Assembly (NCBI GenBank): GCA_041658725.1
Contig: JBAZZQ010000001.1
Location: 1 to 64,000 of the forward strand
DNA length: 64,000 bases
Reading direction: 5' to 3'
Source: JBAZZQ01 sp041658725
GTDB lineage: Bacteria; Planctomycetota; Phycisphaerae; JAAYCJ01
In this document: in pieces, positions 1 through 8,221 of the stretch
Position numbering within the stretch: position 1 is the first letter of the stretch
Layout: each line of letters begins with the position of its first letter
Notes under the pieces: generated by a model
The model's input: the letters and a program-made list of their open reading frames with translations, nothing else
Database searches by the model: none
What the model was told of the DNA's origin: nothing
Program-made: the position numbers and the translations under genes

Positions 1-61
1 ATCACATCCTCCGTTTGCGGACGGCGGTCAAATCCGGTCGATGGGAAAACTTTTGGTCGCA

Positions 62-1033
62 TTACCTTTGCCTCAAAGATTCTGCATAAGGACTACGTAA
101 AATGAAAACTACACCCAATTGATGTATAAGCTCATCATCCGTCGGTAAACGATATTCCGGTCCCCATACCAGATAGCCACCTCGATCTATCAAAAAATAC
201 GCCGGATTTCCTCTGATTGCATAATCAAGCCACATTTGATTCGACACCATGCCTGCCGGAAAACTGTATTCATGTTTCTTTAAAAACTTGCTCGTTTCTT
301 TTTTATCTCCTCCCGCACAAGTAATCACTACTAATCCTCTGGCTTTATAGGTGTCATGGATTTTTTGTAGTTCGGGAAACGATTTGATACAGGGATGGCA
401 GTGAGTATTCCAGAAATCTAACAGTATGACCTTATTCTTGAGATCGTTGTTCGTCAATGGCGGGCTAATCCACGATTCCATGTTGATTGCAGGCGCAAGG
501 GCATGTTTGCCGCCCTGATAGGTTTGCTCAAATTTCTTTATCGCTAACTGCATGTTCGACCAAGGCACATGGGACAGTTTACGGCGGACATGGGGAATCA
601 TACCGCCCAAGAAAGGTTCCTTAACCTGATAGGTAACGTAATACTCCTTAACCTCCTGCCACAGCCACAGGATACCCGGGTCTTGTTCCCCCATTTTATC
701 GTCGGAAATATCATAAGCCGTTCGATACAAAGTTTCTGCTAAATAGTCATCAAGATGCATGATACTCTTTTGGGCATCACCTTCCCGCAGCATTTTGGAT
801 ATTTCTAATAGCACCCTTGCTTTTTCTGCATATTGGAATCGTTCTTGGTGACGTCTAGCGGTGTGTACTATAAACATTCCCAGTAAACAGAACGCAATCA
901 TGCACCAAACATGACTGAATACGATACATGTACGCAGTTTTCTGCGCTTATACAGAACAATACACCAGAATGGAATCAATAGAAGCGTAGCGATTATAAT
1001 GAAGGGTATAAGCAACAATATTTTTTGCATCAT
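62..1033 (-). CDS. TlpA/ResA-like membrane-anchored thiol-disulfide protein
   Basis: Predicted 323-residue protein. Two hydrophobic segments at about residues 4-28 and 36-57 would anchor it in the membrane. After a helical middle region, the C-terminal half reads as a thioredoxin fold of the TlpA/AhpC-TSA type: a hydrophobic strand leads into WNTHCHPC, giving a CxxC redox pair at Cys212 and Cys215, followed by a helix (FPELQKIHDTY) and the YFLIDRGGYLVW strand near the end. Family members reduce or exchange disulfides of exported proteins or cytochromes. The substrate here is unknown, and no cytochrome-biogenesis gene is adjacent. The start is one of two consecutive ATGs, with GGGAG about 9 nt upstream. 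It is transcribed divergently from the DUF819 gene, across a repeat-bearing 399-bp gap. Confidence 0.8.
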   Translation of the reverse strand: MMQKILLLIPFIIIATLLLIPFWCIVLYKRRKLRTCIVFSHVWCMIAFCLLGMFIVHTARRHQERFQYAEKARVLLEISKMLREGDAQKSIMHLDDYLAETLYRTAYDISDDKMGEQDPGILWLWQEVKEYYVTYQVKEPFLGGMIPHVRRKLSHVPWSNMQLAIKKFEQTYQGGKHALAPAINMESWISPPLTNNDLKNKVILLDFWNTHCHPCIKSFPELQKIHDTYKARGLVVITCAGGDKKETSKFLKKHEYSFPAGMVSNQMWLDYAIRGNPAYFLIDRGGYLVWGPEYRLPTDDELIHQLGVVFILRSPYAESLRQR

Positions 1034-1167
1034 TTGTAAACTCCCTGTTTTGCTTCAAGCAACACTGATAGGCTGACCAGTAGCCGCATTATAAGTGTCT
1101 TTCGTGTATGAGTCAAACTTTGCTGTGTCTCTCTTCCCATGGGGTGCGTCAAGATTTTAGGGCATGA

Positions 1168-1237
1168 TACGAGCCGCGACCGTGAGGAAGCGGGTGACAA
1201 AAATAATTTACCCGCTCCCTCACGGTCGCGGCTCGTA
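1168..1237. repeat. Long inverted repeat, ACGGTCGCG family (copy A1)
   Basis: Two arms of about 30 nt face each other across a short AT-rich spacer. The outer 20 bp pair perfectly (TACGAGCCGCGACCGTGAGG against its complement) and the inner part with one or two mismatches. The right arm holds the core CTCCCTCACGGTCGCG, which recurs at 6501, 13211, 14466, 41073 (opposite strand) and 55090. The 399-bp gap between genes (1034-1432) otherwise holds only the leader hairpins described next. A 61-codon reading frame over this repeat is an artefact of the palindrome. Confidence 0.85.
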
Positions 1238-1356
1238 GAAGTTCACCTCGCCTAAAGATATCGGCACACCCGTGCGTTGGGGTGTGATTAAAAATTCTGG
1301 CAAGGCCAAAAACAGATAGGCGCAATGGGGGCAAACGCTGTATAACGATTAAAATA

Positions 1357-1423
1357 CTGCCTGACGGTGTAGTCGGGCAGGGTTATTCGGGAAATCCCGG
1401 CTTAAAGAAGGATAACCGTCAGG
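1357..1423 (+). promoter_or_regulatory. Leader with two mutually exclusive hairpins before the DUF819 gene
   Basis: CTGCCTGAC (1357-1365) can pair with GTCGGGCAG (1372-1380) as a 9-bp hairpin. Alternatively CCTGACGGT (1360-1368) pairs perfectly with ACCGTCAGG (1415-1423). The second pairing buries the AGG that serves as Shine-Dalgarno for the ATG at 1433. The two foldings compete for the same bases, as in a translational switch. No ligand or known riboswitch class is recognised. Confidence 0.4.
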
Positions 1424-1432
1424 TAACATTTT

Positions 1433-2620
1433 ATGATCGCTAATCCATTGATCACCGATCCATTCGGAATCATTACCGTTCTTTTGTGTATCGAGGGGAT
1501 TATTTTTTACCTGGCGGAACATCGGGCGACCCGGAAAGTTCTCGATGTCATTCCTTCGATGTTCTGGATTTATTTTTTACCGCTGGTGGCGACGACGGTT
1601 CACCTTATACCGCAGGAGAGCGAGGTTTATCCCTTCATTTCCAAAAATCTGCTGCCGGGGAGTTTAATTTTGCTGCTGATCTCGGTGGATGTTCGGGCGA
1701 TCCTGAAACTGGGGAAAACGGCTTTGCTGATGATGTTCGCCGGCAGCGCGGGGATCGTTCTGGGGGGACCAATTGTACTGCTGCTGTTCCAACGATGGTT
1801 GCCGGTGGGAATTTGGTCGGGGTTTGGGGCACTCTCGGCGTCGTGGACCGGGGGCAGCGCCAACATGCTGGGGGTCAAGGAAGGGCTTGGCACTCCCAAC
1901 GAAATTTATACCCTCATGGTCGTGGTGGATTCGATTGTTCCGTATATATGGATGGCGATACTGATCGCGTTGGCGGGGTATCAGACCGGTTTTGATAAAT
2001 GGAATCGCTCGAACATTACGGTCATGCACGATCTGAATAAAAAAATCGCCGGGGTGGAAAAGAGAAAATCCGAACCGCTGACCTTGAAATTCACAGCCTT
2101 GATTTTTGCCGTGGCGTTTGCCGGTTCGTATCTATCCACCAAGATCGCCCAACTGCTGCCCGAAGTTAAAAATGCCATCGCCACATATACCTGGATGATT
2201 GTCATCGCGACCACGGTGGGGATACTGCTGTCGTTTACGAAGGCCAAGAAATTGGAAACGTTCGGGGCTTCCAAAATCGGATATGGGATGTTGTATTTTG
2301 TTCTGGCGTCGTTCGGGGCGAGAGCCAGCCTGACCGATATCCGAACCACACCGATTTTAATCGCGGCGGGTATCGTGTGGGTGATGATTCACGCATTGTT
2401 TGTTTTGGCAGCAGCCCGAGTGCTGAGGGCGCCGTTATTTCTGGCGGCGGCCTCCAGTCAGGCCAATATCGGAGGAGTGGCCTCGGCACCGGTGGTGGCC
2501 GAGGCATATCAGCCGGCATTGGCGCCGGTCGGACTCCTGCTGGCGATTTTGGGTAACATCATCGGAACGTACCTGGGGATCATCTGCGGGCAGTTGTGCA
2601 AGATGGTAAGCCGATTCTGA
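1433..2620 (+). CDS. DUF819 family integral membrane protein
   Basis: 395 residues, almost entirely hydrophobic, with roughly ten membrane spans and short polar loops, the longest around residues 195-220. The GGSANMLGVKEGLG stretch near residue 140 and the late SSQANIGGVASAPVVAEAYQ stretch match the DUF819 (YjcL-like) family. That family is thought to consist of secondary transporters, but the substrate is not established. Length agrees with the family. The ATG has AGG about 9 nt upstream, embedded in a leader that can fold two ways. The gene ends 2 nt before the stop of the convergent secreted protein. Transport function is known only at family level. Confidence 0.85.
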   Translation: MIANPLITDPFGIITVLLCIEGIIFYLAEHRATRKVLDVIPSMFWIYFLPLVATTVHLIPQESEVYPFISKNLLPGSLILLLISVDVRAILKLGKTALLMMFAGSAGIVLGGPIVLLLFQRWLPVGIWSGFGALSASWTGGSANMLGVKEGLGTPNEIYTLMVVVDSIVPYIWMAILIALAGYQTGFDKWNRSNITVMHDLNKKIAGVEKRKSEPLTLKFTALIFAVAFAGSYLSTKIAQLLPEVKNAIATYTWMIVIATTVGILLSFTKAKKLETFGASKIGYGMLYFVLASFGARASLTDIRTTPILIAAGIVWVMIHALFVLAAARVLRAPLFLAAASSQANIGGVASAPVVAEAYQPALAPVGLLLAILGNIIGTYLGIICGQLCKMVSRF

Positions 2621-2621
2621 T

Positions 2622-3218
2622 TCATTTTTTGGCCGGTTGGGCGGGCAGTAGACTCAAATATCTGATTTTCCAGGCATCATTTTCCTTGACGAGGATAACC
2701 AGGATTTTGATGGGATGAGGAAAATCAGGCCGGGAGGCGGGGAAAGCGACCTGGATGGTTTGTGGAATTGACGAGGCAGCGTTGGCGAACGTCCGAAATT
2801 TCGGTTCGGCGTAATTAATGTACCCGGCGTAAAAGTTAATGACGGCGGCCCAGATGCCGGCGATTTCCTTGCGGAGTAAATTCAATTTTTCACCGGGGAT
2901 GTCCGATGGTTTTAGGCCGTAGGGGCTGAGCATGGCGGTCAGGGATTGATTTGAACCATGCATGGAGATCGAGCGAAGGGTTTGTTCGGCTTGCCTGGGG
3001 TTTGTGTGTTCCTGGATTAAGAAGGTTTCCAGGTCTCGAAGAATCGTGCGGGCTATTTGTTCGGCGGCGAGTCCATCGGACGAAGGTTGTGTGGTGGATC
3101 GGGTCGCCGGCTGCGATTGTGGACCGGCGAACACGGCGGGGGTAAAAATTTGACCGAGGACGATTGCATTAATCACGATCAACACGATTCTGGTTGTAGC
3201 TGAGGTTAATATGCTCAT
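2622..3218 (-). CDS. Secreted hypothetical protein
   Basis: 198 residues with a Sec-type signal peptide (hydrophobic residues about 10-30, likely cleavage after VFA). A low-complexity Gln/Pro/Ser/Thr linker follows, a style common in Phycisphaerae exported proteins. The rest is a helical domain and a beta-rich C-terminal segment (VAFPASRPDFPHPIKILVILVKENDAWKIRY, split here by eye) that resembles the closing strands of small NTF2-like lipid or steroid-binding folds. No catalytic motif is recognised. The Shine-Dalgarno is weak (GGA well upstream). Tail-to-tail with the DUF819 gene. Function unknown. Confidence 0.65.
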   Translation of the reverse strand: MSILTSATTRIVLIVINAIVLGQIFTPAVFAGPQSQPATRSTTQPSSDGLAAEQIARTILRDLETFLIQEHTNPRQAEQTLRSISMHGSNQSLTAMLSPYGLKPSDIPGEKLNLLRKEIAGIWAAVINFYAGYINYAEPKFRTFANAASSIPQTIQVAFPASRPDFPHPIKILVILVKENDAWKIRYLSLLPAQPAKK

Positions 3219-3324
3219 TTTTAATTTTTGAAATCCTTATCACCCGACTTACCCATTGTCAGGCTACCCAGACATGATATTTAATAAGGCTGACAAGTTC
3301 AATAGTTTGCGTCTGACTATTTTT

Positions 3325-3356
3325 AAGAAAAGAACCCCCGATTACCATCGGGGGCT
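3325..3356. repeat. 32-bp repeat with perfect hairpin (copy L1)
   Basis: CCCCCGAT-TACC-ATCGGGGG forms an 8-bp perfect stem. The 32 bases from 3325 to 3356 recur without change at 8222-8253. On the minus strand the hairpin is followed by a T-rich run, so it could terminate leftward transcription, but no gene to its right is oriented to need that. Confidence 0.8.
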
Positions 3357-3432
3357 AGTGTTCCATTGCTGATAATATCGTGTATAACAGGTCTTTTGTG
3401 GATTTTGACGTTTCAGATTTTAATAAAATTGT

Positions 3433-3438
3433 TATAAT
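3433..3438 (+). promoter_or_regulatory. Possible -10 element for the 3469 operon
   Basis: A perfect TATAAT lies 30 nt before the ATG at 3469. The best-looking -35 (TTGACG, 3405-3410) is 22 nt away, which is too far. A weaker TTTCAG (3411-3416) is at 16 nt. Only the -10 is persuasive. Confidence 0.35.
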
Positions 3439-3468
3439 GTATTATGACATCATATAGGGAGTGCGGAA

Positions 3469-4080
3469 ATGACAGAATCGGGTCATGGTCCTGACCACCG
3501 CGACCGGTCGGAAATTATCTGGATCGGCCAATCCGACTTCGATCCTTATCGGGATCGTTGTGCGGACGATTTTGGCATTTTGGATTTTGTTGATTTTTAT
3601 GACGCTCTTGCGGAGATACTTACCGGTCTGAAGACCAAGGTATTGGTTGTCAACGCCCTGGTGTGCGGTCCGGAACTGAAAGACGTGATAAAAACTATTA
3701 TTTCCCAGGGCCTTTGCGAAGAGGTTTGCGTCTACACCACCGCCTCGAAAACCAACCGCTATTCTCCCAACGGCGACGTGCGAGTAACCGTGGTGGAAAA
3801 TCCAGAGCAATTATTCAACCGGTTAAAAACAGCACTGCGTAAAGGCGCCGAAGAAATAGGAACAATTGCAGACCCTTCAATCGTCCATTGGCCTGCAACT
3901 CCGCCGCCAATCGAACAACCTAAGGAAACAACGGCTGTAGAAAAAAACAAAAAAGAACAGATCCCAATCAAGCCGGCGGAACAACCATGCGAAACTCCCG
4001 TAAAGGAATTTCAGGCAGCCGAATTAACGCCGGAGGAGCTTGCGGCCCTGCTGGGACCGGAATTTAAGACGGAAGAATAA
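3469..4080 (+). CDS. Hypothetical protein, receiver-like domain with disordered tail
   Basis: 203 residues. The N-terminal 120 or so alternate strands and helices (IIWIGQ; TKVLVVNALVCG; EVCVYTTAS; VRVTVVENPEQL) in a Rossmann or receiver-like pattern, but without an obvious phospho-acceptor aspartate. Residues about 130-180 are rich in Pro, Glu and Lys and probably disordered. A short helix (LTPEELAALLGPE) ends the protein and could be a docking peptide. GGAG lies 8 nt before the ATG. The stop is followed after one base by the ATG of the GGDEF gene, so the two are almost certainly translationally coupled. A partner or sensory role for that cyclase is inference. Confidence 0.7.
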   Translation: MTESGHGPDHRDRSEIIWIGQSDFDPYRDRCADDFGILDFVDFYDALAEILTGLKTKVLVVNALVCGPELKDVIKTIISQGLCEEVCVYTTASKTNRYSPNGDVRVTVVENPEQLFNRLKTALRKGAEEIGTIADPSIVHWPATPPPIEQPKETTAVEKNKKEQIPIKPAEQPCETPVKEFQAAELTPEELAALLGPEFKTEE

Positions 4081-4081
4081 A

Positions 4082-5431
4082 ATGATACTCGACACGGAAA
4101 AAATAACTCAAGTCGGTAAAGTCCTTCTGGTAGCCGGGGAGCAGGAGCTTGCCGACCATGTGGAAACTATTTTGCCGTGGACCCAGGTTGTGCGGGAAGA
4201 ATCGCTCCTCGCGGCTCTGTTGCGGATGCCTAAGGAAAATTTCGATCTGGTCCTGGTCCGCGTTCCCCGATTGGCCGGTGAGATGGATTCGGCGTTACGT
4301 AGTTTCCGGCGGGTGGTGGTTGCGGTCAAAATCATTCTTCTTACCGATTTTTTTGAAGAACCGCTGGCTCTGAAATTAACGCAGCGGGGACTGGCGGAAG
4401 ATTATCTTATTCTACCCCTGCACCCGAAAGAGCTGGAACTGGCGGTAAGGAAATGTTTTCCCCAGCCGTCTGTCGTACACGTCAAGCCGGCCGAATCAGT
4501 GCCGTATTCACGCCTGATTACCCCCCCCACCGAATCGACCAGCCCGGCGGATACTCAGCAACTCCTGGTCAGGGAGGTTACCGAACTGATCAATTCCGCG
4601 GAACTTGGTTTGAAGGAGTTGCTGGAACGCATTTGCTGGTCTGCGGTTTTTCTCTGCAAGGCCCGCGGAGCCAAAATCACCGTCGGTTCCGACTCGGCCC
4701 GCGTTGGACAGGAAGAAAATTATGATTGTGTCATGCCGCTGACGCAAAGCGGAAACGAAATCGGAAAACTGGAGCTTTCCACCGGTCCAGGGCAGATATC
4801 CTGTTCAATGGTGGCTGGATATCTTGAACAATTAATTCCCGGCCTCATTCGGCTGGCGTCTTCGCGGGGTAAATTGCAGGAACTGGCCAATACCGATCCG
4901 CTGACCGGTTTGGCCAATCGCCGACAGATGCAGGAAGTGATCGACAATCTCATCGCCCGAGCCAAACAGGAGCGATTCCGTGTAACCCTCGTGCTTTTCG
5001 ATTTCGACGATTTCAAGCATTATAACGACGCCTACGGCCACGGAGCGGGCGACGAAATCCTGCGAGAATCCGGCATGCTGATCAAACGCTGCATCCGCCG
5101 TCGAGACCTGGCGGCCAGATTCGGCGGCGACGAATTTGCCGTCGTCTTATGGGATTGGCAGGAACGACGAATGCCCAACAGCGAGCATCCGCGATCCGCG
5201 ATGGTCATCATGGAACGGTTCAGAAAATTGCTGCGCGAACATTATTTTCCTCGCCTGGGACCGCAAGCCCAAGGGGCGCTGACGATTTCCGGCGGCCTTG
5301 CCAGTTATCCCTGGGACGCCGGTTCCGCCCAGGACTTAATCGAACGCGCCGACGGCGCGCTCCTGGAGGCAAAACGCTCCGGTAAAGACCGAATCTATCT
5401 CGTAGGCCAGGGACCGGAAGCGGTAGTTTAA
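4082..5431 (+). CDS. Diguanylate cyclase with degenerate receiver-like N-terminus
   Basis: The ATG at 4082, one base after the upstream stop, is preferred over an in-frame ATG at 4040 inside the previous gene. It gives 449 residues. The first 125 residues look like a receiver domain (KVLLVAGEQELADHV; FDLVLVRVPRL) lacking the acceptor Asp. A middle segment follows (about 160-275), then a GGDEF domain opening with NTDPLTGLANRRQM and carrying intact GGDEF at about 348-352. An RxxD inhibitory site lies five residues earlier, so it should make c-di-GMP from GTP with product inhibition. It lies between its coupled upstream partner and the fumarate hydratase gene, 9 nt downstream. Confidence 0.88.
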   Translation: MILDTEKITQVGKVLLVAGEQELADHVETILPWTQVVREESLLAALLRMPKENFDLVLVRVPRLAGEMDSALRSFRRVVVAVKIILLTDFFEEPLALKLTQRGLAEDYLILPLHPKELELAVRKCFPQPSVVHVKPAESVPYSRLITPPTESTSPADTQQLLVREVTELINSAELGLKELLERICWSAVFLCKARGAKITVGSDSARVGQEENYDCVMPLTQSGNEIGKLELSTGPGQISCSMVAGYLEQLIPGLIRLASSRGKLQELANTDPLTGLANRRQMQEVIDNLIARAKQERFRVTLVLFDFDDFKHYNDAYGHGAGDEILRESGMLIKRCIRRRDLAARFGGDEFAVVLWDWQERRMPNSEHPRSAMVIMERFRKLLREHYFPRLGPQAQGALTISGGLASYPWDAGSAQDLIERADGALLEAKRSGKDRIYLVGQGPEAVV

Positions 5432-5440
5432 GGTAAATCG

Positions 5441-6304
5441 ATGCGGAAAATCGAATATCAAAAAATTGTGGACGCGGTCAAAGAGCTTTGCGTATCGGCG
5501 GCTCATCGTTTGCCGGTGGACGTGCTGGCTGCCCTTGAAAAGTCGATTCAAACCGAAACCGATGCGCAGGCAAAACATATTTTGAAATTGTTGGTTGATA
5601 ACGCCCGTTTGGCCGATCAGGAGCTTTATCCGCTTTGTCAGGATACGGGGGTGGCGATTGTTTTTATCGAACAGGGGAATGAGGTTTTTGTTGAAGCTTC
5701 AAAAAATGATCCGCAGGCTGGACTTTTCGATGCGGTCAATGATGGGGTCAAAGCCGGCTATGAGGAAGGTTATCTGCGAAAGAGCATCGTTTACGATCCG
5801 ATTAAAACTCGCCAAAATACAAATACAAATACGCCCGCGATTATTTATCACTCTTTTGTGCGCGGGGATAAATTAAAATTGACCCTCATGCTGAAAGGCG
5901 GGGGTTGTGAAAATCGCAGTCGGATTCACATGCTTGTTCCGGCGGAGGGCGAGGACGGGGTCAAAAATTTTGTGCTCGATACTGTAATGAAGGCCGGCGC
6001 CGATGCCTGTCCGCCTTTTATCGTCGGGGTGGGAATAGGAGGAAATTTTGAAATGAGCTGCCTGCTGGCAAAAAAGGCAATGCTTCGCCCGCTGGACAGT
6101 TTCCATCCCGAACCATTTTACGCCGCAATGGAAAAAGATTTGCTGGAGCAGATCAACAATCTGAATATCGGACCGCAAGGGATGGGCGGGAAAACCACCG
6201 CCCTGGCGGTCTTGATTGAAACTTATCCTTGTCACATCGCTTCTTTACCGGTAGCGGTCAATATTGAATGCCACAGTCATCGGCATTCACTTTGTGTGCT
6301 GTAA
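5441..6304 (+). CDS. Class I fumarate hydratase, alpha (N-terminal) domain protein
   Basis: 287 residues, the usual size of the alpha subunit of two-subunit, iron-sulfur class I fumarases or L-tartrate dehydratases. Conserved features are CQDTG near residue 66, LMLKGGGCENRS, GVGIGGNFE, and the late GPQGMGGKTTAL and LPVAVNIECHSHRH segments. The cysteines fit a 4Fe-4S cluster for reversible fumarate hydration. The beta subunit needed for a full active site is not next to it or anywhere in the window, so it must lie elsewhere. It follows the GGDEF gene by 9 nt, with a modest Shine-Dalgarno (AAGG). Fumarase versus tartrate dehydratase cannot be decided from sequence alone. Confidence 0.85.
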   Translation: MRKIEYQKIVDAVKELCVSAAHRLPVDVLAALEKSIQTETDAQAKHILKLLVDNARLADQELYPLCQDTGVAIVFIEQGNEVFVEASKNDPQAGLFDAVNDGVKAGYEEGYLRKSIVYDPIKTRQNTNTNTPAIIYHSFVRGDKLKLTLMLKGGGCENRSRIHMLVPAEGEDGVKNFVLDTVMKAGADACPPFIVGVGIGGNFEMSCLLAKKAMLRPLDSFHPEPFYAAMEKDLLEQINNLNIGPQGMGGKTTALAVLIETYPCHIASLPVAVNIECHSHRHSLCVL

Positions 6305-6332
6305 GCTTCGAATTTCGGCACGACTAAGCGAA

Positions 6333-7736
6333 TTACAGATTTGCCGTTAGTTCTTCGATGGCGTGCTGGTCAGAACTGTTTAGAACTTTGAAATCGTTTG
6401 TGAATTGTCGCAGGGGGCCTAGCCAGTGGCTGGCTAGGGTTAGTTCAATTCGGGCGATGGCGTTCGGGGGTAATTCTTCGGTCAGCATGCCCGCTTTCTC
6501 CGCTCCCTCACGGTCGCGTCTCTTTTGGGTCGAAGATTCTGCGTCCATATAATCTGTTTGATGGATTTTGGCGTGTTGTTTTAGGAAGCTGAGGAGTTTT
6601 CCGGCACGGCAGTCGACTTCGAGGGTGAGGTGGATGGCAGGTCGGTGGAAGTACCAGGTGGATCGCTCTTTGAGCAGGTCCAGGCCGTCGCCTTTTACGG
6701 CAGAGACGCTGATGCCGATGGGTTCGTGTTGTTTCAGGATTTTTACGACGGCTTCCGGTTCGGCGAGGGCGTCAATTTTATTGAAGACGGTAATAATGTT
6801 TTTTTCGTCGCAGTTGAGTTCTTTCAGGACGTTTTTTACCGTTTGCATTTGCTGGACGGCTTGTGGGTTGGCGGCGTCGACGACGTGCAGCAGCAGATCG
6901 GCGTGGATAGCTTCTTCGAGGGTGGCTTTGAAGGAGGCGATCAGGTGGTGGGGCAGATCGCGGACGAAACCTACGGTATCGGAGAGCAGTGCGTTTCTGC
7001 CTTCGCCAAGAGGCCATTTTCGAGTGCGGGTATCGAGAGTGGCGAAGAGTTTGTCTTCGACGTAGACATCGGCACCGGTCAGAGCGTTCATCAGGGTGCT
7101 TTTTCCGGCATTGGTATAACCGACGAGGCAGATGGTAAATTGGTCTTTTCGGCTGGCAACTTCCCGGAGTTTTCGCTCGTCGATTTCCTTGAGGTCGCGT
7201 TTGAGGGAGTCGATTTTTTTGCGGACGATTCGGCGGTCCACTTCGAGTTGTTTTTCACCTGGGCCGCGGGTTCCGATACCGCCGGCGATTCGTTCGAGGT
7301 GTCCCCATAAGTGCGTTAGGCGGGGATAGGTGTATTGGAGCTGGGCTAGTTCCACCTGGAGCCGGGCTTCTTTGCTTCGGGCGTGGGTGGCGAAGATGTC
7401 CAGGATGACTTCGCTTCGGTCGAGGACTTTGCACTCGACGGTTTTTTCGATATTTTTAATTTGTCCCGGGGAAAGATCGTTATCGAAGATGACGACCTGT
7501 GCGGAATGTTTTTTTACGAGGTTGGCCAATTCGCCGATTTTTCCACGACCCATATAAAAACCGGAGTCGATTTGCGGCCTTTTCTGAGAAAGCTTGGCAA
7601 CGACTTTGGCCCCCGCGGTTTCGGTCAAAGCCTCTAATTCAGCCAAATCGTCGAATTCCCGGTCCGGTAAAATTAAAGCCACCAGGACCGCTCGTTCCAT
7701 TCTTACCGTTAATTCTTTACGCATTGTTTTCGTCAA
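6333..7736 (-). CDS. hflX: HflX-type ribosome-associated GTPase with an in-frame repeat insertion
   Basis: 467 residues. The N-terminal HflX domain contains GRGKIGEL, the linker has GGIGTRGPGEKQLEVDRR, and the G domain has GYTNAGKST (about 206-214), DTVGF (253-257) and NKID (319-322). HflX splits or rescues stalled 70S ribosomes. The start is taken as TTG at 7736 because GAGGA sits 9 nt before it. The ATG at 7724 lacks a good site. Residues about 400-416 (around KRRDREGAEKAG) are encoded by a copy of the dispersed ACGGTCGCG palindrome. They interrupt what would otherwise be a continuous GKLLSFLKQHAK...GMLTEELPPNAIARIEL region. A further C-terminal extension follows. Convergent with the fumarase gene. 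Confidence 0.92.
   Translation of the reverse strand: MTKTMRKELTVRMERAVLVALILPDREFDDLAELEALTETAGAKVVAKLSQKRPQIDSGFYMGRGKIGELANLVKKHSAQVVIFDNDLSPGQIKNIEKTVECKVLDRSEVILDIFATHARSKEARLQVELAQLQYTYPRLTHLWGHLERIAGGIGTRGPGEKQLEVDRRIVRKKIDSLKRDLKEIDERKLREVASRKDQFTICLVGYTNAGKSTLMNALTGADVYVEDKLFATLDTRTRKWPLGEGRNALLSDTVGFVRDLPHHLIASFKATLEEAIHADLLLHVVDAANPQAVQQMQTVKNVLKELNCDEKNIITVFNKIDALAEPEAVVKILKQHEPIGISVSAVKGDGLDLLKERSTWYFHRPAIHLTLEVDCRAGKLLSFLKQHAKIHQTDYMDAESSTQKRRDREGAEKAGMLTEELPPNAIARIELTLASHWLGPLRQFTNDFKVLNSSDQHAIEELTANL
6501..6526 (+). repeat. ACGGTCGCG-family repeat inside hflX (copy A2)
   Basis: CGCTCCCTCACGGTCGCG followed by TCTCTTTT matches the intergenic copies at 13211-13236 and, on the other strand, 41066-41093. 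Here it lies within hflX and is read in frame on the minus strand without a stop. Confidence 0.85.
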
Positions 7737-7759
7737 TAAGTCAGTTCCTCAATCAATCC

Positions 7760-7780
7760 GAGACGCATGCAATGCGTCTC
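7760..7780. repeat. Short palindrome GAGACGCAT family (copy K1)
   Basis: GAGACGCAT and ATGCGTCTC form a 9-bp stem around GCA, just upstream of the hflX start. A near copy sits at 26756-26776 after manC. Confidence 0.75.
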
Positions 7781-7857
7781 TATAAATACATTATATTTCT
7801 TTTAAAAGTGAATACCAAGAGGTGAGAAAAATATTTCTTTATGTTGAAAATGAGGTA

Positions 7858-7885
7858 TGGACATTTTTGATATAAATAGTATAAT
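7858..7885 (+). promoter_or_regulatory. Sigma70-type promoter for rpsT
   Basis: TGGACA (7858-7863), 16-nt spacer, TATAAT (7880-7885). Transcription would begin near 7892, giving a leader of about 45 nt before the GTG start of rpsT. Confidence 0.6.
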
Positions 7886-7935
7886 ATTTTGTTTCAGGCA
7901 ATAAGAGAAATTTTGAATATCAAGGAGTAAGTAGC

Positions 7936-8217
7936 GTGGCACATTCGTTATCAGCCCAAAAACGAGTCCGACAAAATGAAAAACATCGGTTGGCAAATCG
8001 CGCGGAAAAGAGCGAGCTAAAGAACGAGATCAAGAAACTGCTTGGTCTGATCCATGATCGGAATGTGGCAGGGGCTAAGGAATACCTGGGCAAGGTGTAT
8101 AAGGTGCTTGATCATGAGGCGGCCAAAGGGGTTATTCATAAGAATCTGGCGGACCGCCGGAAATCTCGGTTGGCTCATAAAATCGCTCTTTTGGAACATC
8201 CGGCTTCGGTTGCATAA
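7936..8217 (+). CDS. rpsT: 30S ribosomal protein S20
   Basis: 93 residues, basic and helical, with the usual S20 opening (AHSLSAQKRVRQNEKHRLANRA) and the late NLADRRKSRL segment. S20 binds 16S rRNA early in small-subunit assembly. The start is GTG at 7936 with AAGGAG 9 nt upstream. The gene is monocistronic, with its own promoter. It is followed by the 32-bp L repeat and then an intrinsic terminator. Confidence 0.96.
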   Translation: MAHSLSAQKRVRQNEKHRLANRAEKSELKNEIKKLLGLIHDRNVAGAKEYLGKVYKVLDHEAAKGVIHKNLADRRKSRLAHKIALLEHPASVA

Positions 8218-8221
8218 TTTA

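Noticed and set aside
1149..1334. 61-codon minus-strand frame
   Set aside because: Spans the long A1 inverted repeat and has no ribosome site or conserved motif.
3325..3356. Terminator call for the first L repeat
   Set aside because: The T-rich side faces leftward and no leftward gene ends there. The identity with 8222-8253 favours a repeat.
6630..7310. 226-codon plus-strand reading frame
   Set aside because: Wholly antisense to hflX, whose GTPase motifs are intact. Low-complexity Val/Asp/Gly/Phe composition typical of a shadow frame.
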